Under the pieces are notes generated by a model, which worked only from the letters and a program-made list of their open reading frames with translations, searched no databases and was not told where the DNA came from. From positions 9,633,180-9,697,179 of the forward strand of contig OX940872.1 in the NCBI GenBank assembly GCA_954871525.1: 64,000 nucleotides of DNA, given 5' to 3'. The translations under genes and the position numbers were made by a program. Shown one piece after another: positions 11,083 through 22,703 of the stretch (its first letter is position 1; every line of letters starts with the position of its first letter). This DNA comes from Parietaria judaica. Taxonomy: Eukaryota; Streptophyta; Magnoliopsida; Rosales; Urticaceae.

Positions 11083-11709
11083 GACATGATCGTTGGAGGA
11101 ACTAACACTACAGCAACAACAGTGGACTGGGCAATGGCGGAAATGATGAAAAACCCTAGATTGATGCACAAGGCACAATCGGAAGTCAGAGAAGTTCTCA
11201 AAGGAAAAACTACCATTCACGAATCAGATATTCAAACCCTAACTTACCTGAAGCTCGTGATCAAAGAAACTTTCAGGCTTCACCCAAACGTTCCGTTGTT
11301 GCTGCCCAGAGAGTGCCGAGAGCCATGTGTGATCGACGGATTCGAAGTTCCAATGAAAACCAAAGTCCTCATTAATGCTTGGGCAATCGGAAGAGACAAA
11401 ACGTTTTGGGGCATCGATGCGGAGAGTTTTGTTCCGGAGCGGTTTCTTGATAGTTCAGTTGATTTTAGGGGAACAAACTTTGAGCTCATACCATTCGGAT
11501 CGGGACGGAGAATGTGCCCAGGCATATCATTTGGTGTGGCCAATGTTGAATTGTTTCTTTCTCAGCTACTTTATCACTTTGATTGGGATCTTCCGGTGGG
11601 GATGAAGCCAGAAGATCTGGACATGACCGAGCATTTCGGGTCCAGCGTTGGACGGAAGTTCAACTTGCATTTAACGGCATCTCCTTTTGTGCCAGAGTTT
11701 GCAGAGTGA
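11083..11709 (+). pseudogene. Cytochrome P450 (CYP71 clan), second exon only
   Basis: The exon opens after an acceptor (ACACAG at 11077-11082) and encodes 208 residues plus a TGA stop. It holds the C-terminal half of a CYP71-type mono-oxygenase, normally an ER-anchored haem enzyme of specialised metabolism. The I-helix oxygen-binding motif is GGTNTT (residues 5-10; the usual acid is N here), K-helix ExxR is ETFR (62-65), PERF is at 118-121, and the haem loop is FGSGRRMCPG (138-147, Cys145 as ligand). The start matches the usual CYP71 intron position just before the I-helix. The exon itself is unbroken, but no first exon (about 900 bp) is visible in the 11 kb upstream, which is transposon sequence. 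Orphan exon or pseudogene is most likely; a very long intron reaching past the left edge is possible. Confidence 0.85.
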
Positions 11710-12920
11710 TCACGGAATGATTAAAGTGGCGTGATCAAGTTATTCATCTTCAAAACATTTCGTGTGTGTGTTTAATTTGAAAGTTTGATGTGTAATAATA
11801 TATATTAATAATGCTACCGTTTGTGTATGGTTCTCCGACATTTGTATATATAGTTGATTTGTAGATAATTATCTCTTGTTTTTAGTCCAATAAATAAATC
11901 TTTTTTGGGTGCTTCCTTTCATAGTTTCATTGGTCCAAATGCAATGAAAGAAAACACTAATTCATGAAATTTTGACAGTTTAAAGACAACATAATCAAAT
12001 AGTAAGTAGTTAAATGTAAGTGTGGGAGTCTTCTTTCTATTCGTTAGGATAACCAGAAGAAGTTTAACAATATGAAATAGTATCAGATTATCCTCAAAAT
12101 CAATGGTTGTTAGTGATTTTAAAAAATGGATTCTTAACGTGTAATTCTGTTCTTTTTTTAAATTATAATCTTACAGTAGAACGTCGGTAAATTAATAACT
12201 TTAATTAAATAATATTTTTGTTGTATCTCGATTCAAGCCTAACTAGCTAAATGAATAATTCGCAAAATTTATAAAATAATAATTTTAGAAGTATTTATAG
12301 CTCACAACTTATATATAAATTAATAATTCAATATAAAAATAATAATATTACATTATTTAACTATAAAATCACTATAGATAAATTAAAACACTGCATAACT
12401 ATATAATTTTAGATAAAAAAAATTCCGAAACAACTAATCATGTAGTGTTTTTAAAATATGATTATGAAGTTATTTGCTTATTTTTGAAATTTATGTCTCT
12501 TTCAACTTCAACTTTAAACTTTCGCATAACATTAATAAGGTACAGTCTTGTACTTTCGTGATATAACAAAAATTGTTTGAAAGTAATTGTCGCTCTAATT
12601 GCAAATTTACATGAAAACAAGCTATATTTCAATGATATTATCCTCAAACTATGTACTATTATTACGATATTCTGGACATGTAATATGAGATTTTATTCCC
12701 TCTAATCATAATAATTATACGACTAACACTTTGTAAATTAGTTCGATAATAATTATAGTAATAATTCTTCTACTATGATTTTTTGTATTAAATAATATTG
12801 TATTATTAACATTATATTGTATATTGACATATATATATATATATATATGTAATATTATGGTTTAAAACATTAATTCGTATATGTAATTATTTTGAAATAT
12901 GTAACTTTGTAATATATCAA
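11710..12920. other. AT-rich intergenic region downstream of the P450 exon
   Basis: No coding signal. The first 150 bp may be the P450 3' untranslated region. The rest is AT-rich, with an AT microsatellite at about 12826-12849. Confidence 0.5.
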
Positions 12921-12925
12921 CTACA

Positions 12926-13478
12926 TGTTGGATCCCAAAACACAGGTCTGCGAATAACACGAATAATCACCACGAATCAAACGAACTTAAGAACACGAAT
13001 TTGGGAGAAGAAATTCTCTGATTAATATCGAAGGCAATTACAAAGAGATAACTTGAAAAACTTAATGGACTCAAAATCTACTCGACTCAACAACGTTTAC
13101 AGTTTACAATGCTAGGTTTATATAGGCCTCACATAGGCAAAACCCTAGCTAAAAGAATCGCACTAAATCTGGAAACTACCCTAAATAATCTCGTCAAATC
13201 TTTGACTTGATTTGCTTGCTCCTCAAGCTACGCGCTTTTCTTTCTGGGTAGACTTTCCCTTTCCTGCCCGGACAATCTTTCTATCCCCGAGCTGACCAGC
13301 TCGTATGCTCCGGGCTGAGCTTTCCTTCTAAGCGGACTCTCTTCGTGTGTTCACCCGAGCTGGGCTGAACGGCTGTCCGTATTTTGTTCTGGTCGGTACC
13401 CGGGCTGACTCCTAGAAAGTGTTTCTGCCCGTCCTGAGTTCTAGTCGTCATCCGGACTAAGTCAAGCTTAAGCTCACA
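12926..13478 (-). mobile_element. Solo LTR of the second Copia family, minus orientation
   Basis: The 553-bp block reads TGTTGGATCCC... on the + strand and ends ...TTAAGCTCACA, flanked by a perfect 5-bp duplication CTACA (12921-12925 and 13479-13483). On the minus strand it runs TGTGAGCTTAAGC to GGGATCCAACA and shares its start, the CTTGAGGAGCAAG core and a TATA region (about 13121-13128) with the LTR at 9011-9575. No internal region is attached. Confidence 0.92.
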
Positions 13479-13567
13479 CTACATACGCAATAAATTTAAA
13501 TATATTTATATATTTAATAATATGCGTATATACGTTACTCTTTTAAAACTATTCATAGAAAACATTG

Positions 13568-14623
13568 GATAAATGAGACAAAAGCCCATTTTAGACTCAA
13601 GGTTTTATTTTAAAGCCCATTTCTAATTATGCTAATCATAACCACTAGCAAATTGATATATAGACTAATATTCCCTTCTACTTTTTAATACACATTCTTA
13701 ATTCTTTTTTTTTAATTAAAATAAAAACAAATATTTTCCTTAAATATAGCACACTAAATAAAATTAACATTAAATCCTTCCTGTTTTAACGATTTCACAA
13801 AACTTTTGAATTAATCCTCCATATATTAAGAATTAAAAACAAAATTTGGTTTTTTGAGTTTTTGAATTTTCGGTCCCTATTAATCAGTATTATTTGACAC
13901 TGTATATGAGAAATGGCGGACAAATATTATTCATAATTTGAAACTATAAATAAAATTAACTTTAAATCCTTCCTATTTTAACGATTTCACAAAACTTTTG
14001 AATTAATCCTCCATATATTAACAATTAAAAACAAGATCTGGTTTTTTTAGCTTTTGAATTTTTGGTCCCTATTAATCAGTATTATTTGAAACTGTATATG
14101 AGAAATTGCGAACAAACATTATGCATAATTTGAAACTATAAAAAAATTACAAAAAAAAATGATATATGTATATACAATTTGAAACTGTAAATAAAAATTG
14201 TGAAAAAATATGAAATTTACGACATGTGGTCAACTGTAAATGGACTTACAAAATGAAATTACAAAAATTGTAAATGATGTTAGACTGTAAATGAAATTAC
14301 GAAATGAAATTACGAAAGTTGATGAATAAAATTGCAAAACTATTTAGGAAAATCATGTCAAATCATTTACATACTATTTACTAGAGAGAGAGAACTAAAT
14401 GAATACATAATTAATAGGGGAAGTTGTTAAACCATAATTATAGGATGATTTAATTTTGAAATTAATTTTTTTTATAAATAATTAATATACAAAAATCAAT
14501 AAATTAATTAATATTAGGGTTACTGTAGTCTGTTTTTTATTACTTGGTATAAATGAGTTTTTTGAAAGTATGAGCAATTTTCATAAACCTTAAGTGTTAA
14601 ATGGGTATTTCATGGTTTTTCGT
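13568..14623. mobile_element. Mutator-like miniature element, copy A
   Basis: The ends are inverted repeats: CCCATTTTAGACTCAAGG at about 13587 faces the reverse complement of CCCATTTAACACTTAAGG at about 14605. The flanks AAAACATTG (13559-13567) and AAAACATTT (14624-14632) match in 8 of 9 bases, as expected for a Mutator-type 9-bp duplication. No transposase is present. The interior has a 192-bp tandem duplication and short repeats built on CTGTAAATAAAATTAC. A relative in opposite orientation lies at 21520-22703. Confidence 0.65.
13756..14139 (+). repeat. Two-copy tandem duplication of about 192 bp
   Basis: Units 13756-13947 and 13948-14139 align along their whole length with few differences. 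Both run from AAATAAAATTAAC to TTTGAAACTAT. They lie inside the miniature element. Confidence 0.85.
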
Positions 14624-14880
14624 AAAACATTTTATAAGTAAATTCAGTTTCAAATTTTTTGTCTGAAAAAATAACTTTGTACAACAACTAACCAAATTAC
14701 ATTTCAAAATATAAATCGGAAACGGACCTAGAACCGAAAACCGAAACAAAGGTGGCGAATCGAAATCCACAATTATTTCTCAATCCCTAACTAAAAACTC
14801 CTAAATCTCGGAATTATTTTTTTCTATAAGCCCATGAATATAAAATAAAATCTGAAGAAAATAGAGAAGCTACTTAGATT

Positions 14881-17184
14881 CTAATCATTATTAATACATT
14901 GATACGATATTAGAGGTTCCTTCAAATCAATTTTACAACTGTCTTTTTCATTACTATCCTGAAATTGTTTGATGCCCATACTGTCTTGGATCTTGTTATT
15001 CCTTTCTTCCTTGGTCTCAAGAGTCTCTTTCGCTTTACCCCATAACAAAACATATAAGCCAATAACCACCCCAATAGCTCCCAGCAACCTAGCAAAAATC
15101 ATTAACATTAACTCATGTGCCAAAAGCAAAAGAAGAATAATATAAAAATCAACCTTCTATTGCTAATAAAATTCCAAACAAGCCCCGAACCTTTACTCTT
15201 TGTTCTGCGACTGGATCCGAGTCACAAACTCTACCGAGTTCTAAGTCTTTAATTTCATGTATTTGGTGTTTCTACGTTGATTAAATCTGCCATCTATTCC
15301 CGTACTCTCTTTTTCATTGTAAGACTTGTTCGATCATAATGAGTTTTTCTCGTCTACCCATAATATCATAGAAATAAAAAGATAACATTGAAATAATCTT
15401 TTTATTTCTATGATATATATTTTTAATTACAAAATAAAATCTTGATATTCCAATAGATTAAAAAAAGACTTGGTAATAATTTCAATTACCCTCCTGTGTA
15501 GATCCTTTCTTGAAGAAAAAAGGCTGCCAAAACGGTCACAATAACCGTGCATAGAGGATTGAACGTTGCACAGAAGAGAGGACCTCTTTTTGACACACAC
15601 CAAGCTTGAACATAAAATGATATCGCAGATCCAACTATTCCCTGCTCAACAGTTAGACCAAATTAAAAAAAAAATATTATCATTATATATGTAGGCCTGA
15701 TATTGGGTGATCTAATCTGGATCAACTTACCGAGAAGAAACAACAGCCGAGTTCCAAGGCCGAGGTAAAACGCCAAGCGTCTAGGTTAGGCTCTAAAAAG
15801 ATTGCAACTATGGCACATTGAAACGTTGAAATGGAACACATCCAAGCCGAAAGCGACAAGTGATTCGGATAGCTTGCCGAGGCTGGAACCTAATTTCATG
15901 TATATTTTTGTGAACCATGCATGAGTGCATACACTCGTATAATATACGAAAAAGGGAACTCGTGACGTTTGGGAATTAGGGCTCACGAGAGTGATCCGAT
16001 AAATACCTGAAGAATGAGCCAGACCGCCCAACAACAGCTGCTGAGGAAGAGCAGTGCGCATCCGAGCAGCCAATCTTCGCCAACAGAGCCAAAAAGTGAA
16101 GCGTTCACGAGCTTCGGCCCTTTGATGAGCGCCATGGACATGGCACCTCTGACACATGAAATTGTTCCAACAATCTTAGCGACACTTCTCAAGCTTCTGA
16201 TGTCCACTTTCTCTATTCTGACGCAAGATAGATAGTAAACGGTAAGATTGAGAACAAACTCGTATATCAATTTATTTATTGTCGATTTGATTGGTCAATT
16301 AGTGTTTTTTTGTATAATTCCGATTTCATGACAATTTTAAAAAGTTTCTACTTTGTGCTAGGTCGTGTCGACAATAATGTTGTAATTAAATTTAGATGTT
16401 TTGTTCCATATAAGATTAAAATATTAATTTTTATTTTTTATTTAATTTGATAGTGAAGTAAATAAAAAGAAGAGAATGAAAATTACCCAAGAGCCCAAGT
16501 CATAGCAAATGTGACTGCTGGGACAAGATTTCCCATCGCACTTGCCATGGAAGAAGAGGCCAAATACATGCCTTTAAAGTAAGCATTCTGACTGATTGCT
16601 ACACTGAAACATTGTAACAAATAATCCAAAAAGTAACTAAGCATCATAGGAACAAGAATTAAAAATAAATAAAAAATGGAAGAAATTGAAAGAATAAATT
16701 ACCCCATAAGAGAAGCAGCAAATGCAATACAAAAAGTCCTTAATCCCATAGAAGGCCCATCTGATTTCCTTCTGATAAAAGAAAAGAAAAAAAAAACCAT
16801 AAATATTAGATGAAAATAATAAAAAAATTCAGTTCACAACAACGTGGGAAATTTGCGACTTAAGTCTTCAAGCTCGTGTGTGTGTTCAACTCAATTCTTA
16901 CGCTTTGTTACGAATGGACGGTATGTGCCACGTGGCGCACCGCGTATAAGGTGTCATAGTAATAATAATAAAAATAGTTATATATTAGTGTTATCAAATT
17001 ACCTGGAGAAATAAGCAATGGGAGCTATGCTTAGAGTGGCTATGGCTTGCCTATAGACCACAAACACCGATGGGCTCATTCCTTTTAGCATGGCTGCTCT
17101 TGTTGTCAGCGAAACTGCCGCGTATGAAAATTGCAAGGCCAACATTGCCGTTGCAGGCTTGTACTCATCAAACCCTCCTCCCAT
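14881..17184 (-). CDS. WAT1-related (UMAMIT-type) EamA-domain membrane transporter
   Basis: A complete gene of seven exons on the minus strand: 17003-17184, 16703-16771, 16487-16603, 16007-16217, 15731-15889, 15490-15641 and 14881-15088. All introns are GT-AG and the phases join, giving 1098 bp and 365 residues, normal for the family. The start MGGGFDEYKPATAMLALQFS is the usual WAT1 opening with the first membrane segment, followed by GMSPSVFVVYRQAIATL. Exon 3 carries SQNAYFKGMYLASSSMASAM, exon 5 VPASASYPNHLSLSAWMC and exon 6 SFYVQAWCVSKRGPLFCATF, marking two EamA halves and about ten helices. The hydrophilic tail (KAKETLETKEERNNK) ends before TAG at 14881-14883. Relatives move auxin or amino acids across tonoplast or plasma membrane; the substrate here cannot be read from sequence. 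It is the only intact host gene in the window. Confidence 0.93.
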
Positions 17185-17255
17185 TTCTATTTTCTATCTT
17201 AATTACACTGACAATATGCTCTAATTATTGTTTAAAGGTGTTTAGGGATGACAAC

Positions 17256-17263
17256 ATATATAT
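17256..17263 (-). promoter_or_regulatory. Possible TATA box of the WAT1-type gene
   Basis: On the minus strand CCCATATATATG lies about 75 bp before the start codon, a normal distance for a short 5' untranslated region. Position is the only support. Confidence 0.35.
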
Positions 17264-17694
17264 GGGCGTTTCACCATGATCATCCACGTACTTATGTTGT
17301 GTAGATGCGTCAGATTAAAGTGTATGTATTTGCAATGCATGTGGATCTTAGGTGTCTTCACTTATTGTAAAGTAAAGAGCATATTAAAGGATGCAATTTT
17401 GAAATAGTTGTGAGATAAGCACTTATGAATGTATATTCTGGTAATGATTGCTTGAAAATTTTTAAATTTAGAGAAATATAAACGTACAATTGTACAAACA
17501 TATTCTTACATACTAGAAGCTCGGAGACAACGTAAAATATTCCAATATTACTTGAGTCACGCGAATGTTAATTCGATTATTCTTCCTTAAAATCGATAAA
17601 AAAAAAATATTAAAAAAAATTACAACTAACGAAAATTAGAATTCAATATAAATCAACAAGAGAAAGATGACACAAAACAAACACAAAATTAGGA

Positions 17695-17935
17695 TGTGTT
17701 CGGATACAGGTTTATGACGGCCTTTTTAGGTTTCAAAACTCGTCCACGAGCCAGGCGTAGACCTTTGATTTGGTAAATTGTAAGCTCGATTCCACCACGT
17801 TGGTCAATTAATGCACGGCCGATTAAAGTTGGCTATGTGAGCATCCGTCGAAACTCAAAACGCTCCGAAAACGTCAAGGTACCATCTTGTCGATATGTGG
17901 TTGGGATTGTCATAATTCGTCGGTAGAGATAATAT
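17695..17935 (-). other. Unidentified degenerate open stretch
   Basis: On the minus strand one frame is open for about 70 codons with a single stop. It contains PTLIGRALIDQRGGIELTIY followed by QIKGLRLARGRVLKPKKAV. Composition is less AT-rich than the surroundings. I do not recognise the family, and it may be a decayed transposon coding piece or chance. Confidence 0.25.
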
Positions 17936-17985
17936 TTTAAGCATAAATATTGATTGTTTTTTCAATTAATAGATTAAACAATGGT

Positions 17986-18023
<38 letters not shown>

Positions 18024-18479
18024 GGAAACTTCATAAAACAATCATCAATTCACCAAAAATTCTATTATTAATTCTCAAGTTTTCATAATTCTCAAAACAA
18101 TCTTTTCAAATTTCATGTTACCAAAATACTCTTAATACTATCCATTTTTCACGATTAATACGTTCTGAAAAATGAACAATATTAGAGATATTTTAATATT
18201 TTAGTGTTTGAAAAAGTTGTTTTGAGAATTATAAAAACTAAAAAGTTAATAATAAAATTTATAATGTATTGAGAGTTATTTTATGAAATTTCCCTATATT
18301 ATCATTAACTTCACAAATGAAGCTATAACAAAGGACCAGGTACAAGTGAAGGCTCTTACTTTTGATCATGGTATATAACTTAACTAATTATGTCGCACAT
18401 TTGCTTTTATATAACTTTATATTATCTTTTCTAGATCTCAATCTCGTCTACTACACTTGACAGCAGGGTACAGAACAAT

Positions 18480-19104
18480 TATATCGCAGTCACACTAGAG
18501 CTGTAATTGGAACATTCCATTTTTCAAATACATATAATTCCATTACTCATTAGTCATCATTAATTCACTATGTCAAACAGTGAAGATTCTCTTAAAATGT
18601 TGATTTATATCTAATTATATAACTAATAACTAGCTTCATCTCTCTTTAGAAAAATCAAATAATTTTTTTTGAATAATGTAGAGTTTAGAAAAACAAGTAC
18701 AAACTTAGAATTTTGAAATAAATATAATAACACAGGGCTACAGCATCACAATAAAATTCAAAAAAATGCTTCATATATAAATTGTATCTGCGCTGCAACG
18801 ACTATTTAATAATTTATAATAATTTTGTTTTAAAAAGATATATAATAATCTATAATGTATATCTGCATGCAGTGACGTCTGTATCTGCTAATGTATAATT
18901 TAAAATTTGACGATTGTTGAGTAGTAAATGTCTTATTAATCAATTATTTTAAACTCTATGTAATTCTGGCTGAAGTAATAGATAATCAAATTAATTTCAA
19001 TTTCTTGCTGAAATAAATCCGGGTCATTCTCTACAAGCTCACTAACAGTTACTTACCAAATTAATGGAATGTTCCAATTACAGCTCTAGTGTGACTGCGA
19101 TATA
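18480..19104. mobile_element. Miniature element with perfect 41-bp inverted ends
   Basis: 18480-18520 and 19064-19104 are exact reverse complements over 41 bp. The outer part reads TATATCGCAGTCACAC and the inner part TAGAGCTGTAATTGG; the inner part looks like a hAT tip (compare TAGAGCTGTAAT at 60280). The only possible target duplication is TA or TATA, which blends into the inverted repeat. The interior is AT-rich and non-coding. Class is unresolved: Tc1/mariner-like by a TA target, or a rearranged hAT end. Confidence 0.75.
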
Positions 19105-19214
19105 ATAATGCGTAATTAGTGTAATATTGGTCCTCGATCTATAAGTGGTGTATGGATTTGACTGTCTTTTTATTTGCAAAATGAGTATATCGATTTTGTT
19201 TATTATTAGATTTG

Positions 19215-19835
19215 ACTCCTCCGTTATGAAAACAGCAAAATTACCCCCCTCAATTATTAATTATGAGTGGATACGGCCCTAATTCGGTTAAAAAATGTTA
19301 AATTGGATGAAAAACTAAAGTAATACATATAATAAAGGCATTAAAAGTAATCGTGAATTATTTTAATATTTATAATATAAACCCTCTTTATAATATAAAC
19401 TTTCTTTTTGATTAAAAATATTATATTTTTTAACTTTTATATAAAATCATGCAAGTATAGCGATTATAAGTTTAAATTTTCAATTCATCCCCAAAACTAT
19501 CATTTTTACCTCTAAAATTATCAATTTAATCCCAAGAAAAACATATTTTTAGGGATGAATTGAAAATCTAAATACAATAGGTATATATATCCAATAAATT
19601 GTTTAAGAAAAATTGATAATATTAAATCTTCACTAACTATATGTAAAACTATGTTTTAATGAATACTAAAATAACTTCATCACTAAGATACCTTTATTAT
19701 ATATGTATTTCTCTTATTTTTCATAAAGTTTTCCATCCAATTTAACACTTTTGGACGGAGAAGAGGCATATATTCATACAAAAATCATAATCGAAAGACT
19801 ATTTCCTTATATTTTCATAACAAAAGAGCTATATA
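19215..19835. repeat. Degenerate inverted-repeat (miniature) element
   Basis: TGTTAAATTGGATGAAAAAC near 19296 matches the reverse complement of the sequence near 19725 (GTTTTCCATCCAATTTAACA), and weaker inverted similarity extends outward to about 19215 and 19835 (GTTATGAAAA on both sides). This indicates an old miniature transposon. Ends and target duplication are not clear. Confidence 0.5.
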
Positions 19836-21510
19836 TCTGATGTGGGCTATATGATCAACCACACGTGCATGGTGCACGGAGGAGAATGGAGCATGCAATT
19901 TGTTTCTCTACTTCCAGAATTGGCGCATTATTAAGTTTTATTTTATTTGTGATTGAATCTTATTATTTGCTTTGTCGTTTGTTTCATTGCTTTGACTATT
20001 TCTATCCTTTATTTTATATTAAATCAGGTTGCACTTTGTAAGGTAGTTAGTTAGGTTTTTGCGATTGTGTTATATTTATATGGTGAAACTTGTACACAAT
20101 TTTCAGATTAATATATGAATGAAAAAAAGTGAGTTTCTTGCTTGAAATCCTAGCGTATTCCTTCTTCCTATATCCCGAGTCTACATCAATATCTATAATA
20201 AAAAAGAAAAGAATCAATGAGCTATATTTGCTATTTTCAATACACAAGGGCCAAGTGTTTACATAGTAAATAACAATACGGTGAATATCGTTACTTACTC
20301 TAAAATAATTAATCAATACAAGAGAGAGGTTCCAATTCAAATGGTGCACATTGGCATGGCAGATCTTGTCAAAAAGTTTTCTTATTTTCTTTCTTTCTTG
20401 TCATGTGAGAAAAGTATAGTTTCAATGGGGAATATATAGTTGGAATTGTTTATTTCATTAGCTCGACAATTGGTTCTTGCATGTGAACAATAGGTTTATT
20501 TATCGGATATACTTCTGTGTCATAATTAAATAGCATTTAGTGATTTATAATTATATGGACAATTAACTAACAAGAAAATTATATGGACAACTAATTACCC
20601 AAGCCTATGAAAATGAAAATGCTCAAATATAAGACTTGCACTTGTGATGTTTCGGGGTCGTGCGGATTACGGACAATACACTAGCATATATGTATTTATA
20701 GTCTCCGTGGCTCAAATCTTAGAATCAATCGACGGAAAATAAAAGATGGAGACAGAAGAATTTACCTAGGTTTCGACCAAACCAAATGCCATTACTTCCT
20801 GCTTGGAGAGCGATTTCACTAATCAAATCAATTCGATATTACAAGCTTCAAAACTTTATCTTTTCTCACACCTATTCTCACTCTCTCACATCTACATAAA
20901 ATCAAGATGCTTGACTTTATAAGCACTCACAAATAGAACCCGTTCATTTTGAAGCCACTATCATCACAAGAATGAATAAATGGGTAGTACTTGAATTCTC
21001 TCTCTCATTTTCTTGAAACTTCTATTCCTTGTCCTCGTACGTGCTTTTGTATCGTCTTTGTGCAGTTGGAACAAAAAGGTTGTTGTATCGTGCCTTTTAT
21101 TCTTGCGTGTAATCCTCAAAACGTTTTAGAGATACTCAAAATACTACAACAAATACCTTTTAATGAGTGATTCGACCACACAAATAGAGTCTCTCCAAAA
21201 TACACCCGAACATATATTATTGAGAGGTTCAATTAGACTATAAAAAATAGTGGGTTATTTTATTAAGAGAACAAGATGTAAGAAAAAACATTTATAATGG
21301 ATTTTGTTCAAACGAACGTAGAAGAATTGTCTAACCAATAAAACTGCATGACTGCCCATTGAAATTATTAAAATCTTGAACTATAGGCCCATAACTATAA
21401 GCCCACTTACTCTAAACGAAATAGAGACAACAGAGAGAAAACTGGAAACTCCAATGCGGAATCTAATCCATTATTTTATTATAATAGACAATATTATTAT
21501 TTTATGATGA
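19836..21510. other. Intergenic region with a possible old LTR fragment
   Basis: No gene found. The part from 20640 to 21180 is less AT-rich. It has AATTTACCTAGGTTTCGACC and GCCATTACTTCCTGCTTGG, which faintly recall plant LTR sequence read on the minus strand, but no LTR borders or target duplication could be set. The rest is AT-rich. Confidence 0.3.
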
Positions 21511-21519
21511 TAATATTTA

Positions 21520-22703
21520 TAGAAAATTCATAAAATGCTCAAAATACACTTAAAGTTTAAAAGGAATGCCCATAATTTTATAACTCAATTTATGCCCATT
21601 AATAAACTATTTTGGACCATATTAACCCTCATATTAATTCTAATTTTTTATAATATTTATTTATAATATATATTAATTTTGAAATTATCTGTTCCTATAA
21701 TTATGATTGAAAATTTCAACCTATTAATTAAGGTCCCATTTAATTGTGGTACTCTTAAAAAAAATCTTCATTATCACCGTATCAATTAATTACACATTCC
21801 CAAAATTGTTACAAATTACTAAATCGTAAATATAGTTACAGATTTGTAAATCGTAAATAAAATTATTGAAAAAATAGATGAGAAACCTATAACTACGAAG
21901 CTAAATAGATGAGAAACCTATAACAACGAAACTGTATATAAAATTACTAAATCGTAAATATAGTAACCATTTTGTAAATCGTAAATAAAATTACTGAAAA
22001 CATAGTTACCACAAATAAAATTACTAAATCGTAAATATAGTTACCAATTTGTAAATTGTAAATGAAATACAGAATCGTAAATATAATTACGTAATATGGA
22101 ATCGTAAATATAGTTACGTAAAAACAATAGGATTGATTTTTAATTGATTTTTGAAAATTCGATTAACAAATAAAGACGATATTTAGCTATTTTTAAGGAA
22201 ACAAACAATTTTATGTATTTAGCAATTTTTAATGAAATAAATTCATTTTAATAGTGATTAATACGATGAAAATATTTAGAATAATTAAGGGATGTTTAAA
22301 ATCAATCAGTTTGTATTTACCTTTTTTTAAGGAAAAAATATCGATCAAAATTTTAGTTTAAGCCAAATATAATTGGTAGAATTTTTTGAAATTTTAGTTT
22401 TAAAATTAGATTGTTTTAATACTCAATATATGTAGATATTTCGAATTTAATTATGAGATTTTTAAAAATCAATCATTTACTTAAAAATCAATCAGTTTGC
22501 TACATATAAGGAATTTTTTTGTTTTTTATTTTAATTATAAAATGAAATTAAGATTAAACATGGTTGAAAGTTAAATGTGATTTAGAAATTGAAAAGGCAT
22601 ATTAGTCCGTATATCAATTTGTTGGTGGTTATGATTATCATAATTAGAAATTGGCATTTTTTAAAAAAATTGAGTAACAAATGAGCATTTACTTCATTTA
22701 CCC
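21520..22703. mobile_element. Mutator-like miniature element, copy B (opposite orientation to copy A)
   Basis: The right part, read on the minus strand, aligns with the left part of copy A: TTTCTAATTATGATAATCAT here against TTTCTAATTATGCTAATCAT there, followed by CAAATTGATATA in both. Flanks TAATATTTA (21511-21519) and TAATTTTTA (22704-22712) match in 8 of 9 bases. The interior is a degenerate array of AAATCGTAAATATAGTTACC-like units (about 21800-22130). No transposase. Confidence 0.5.

Larger units (their letters stand above)
17185..18479. other. Upstream region of the WAT1-type gene
   Basis: Promoter and intergenic DNA, AT-rich, with an AT microsatellite at about 17990-18019. A less AT-rich patch at 17695-17935 is listed separately. 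Nothing else recognised. Confidence 0.5.

Noticed and set aside
20047..20349. 100-codon minus-strand frame
   Set aside because: AT-rich random composition, no motif, no splice or promoter context.
20640..21180. LTR of another retrotransposon
   Set aside because: Some LTR-like wording but no TG/CA borders, target duplication or primer site could be set; kept only as a note in the intergenic entry.
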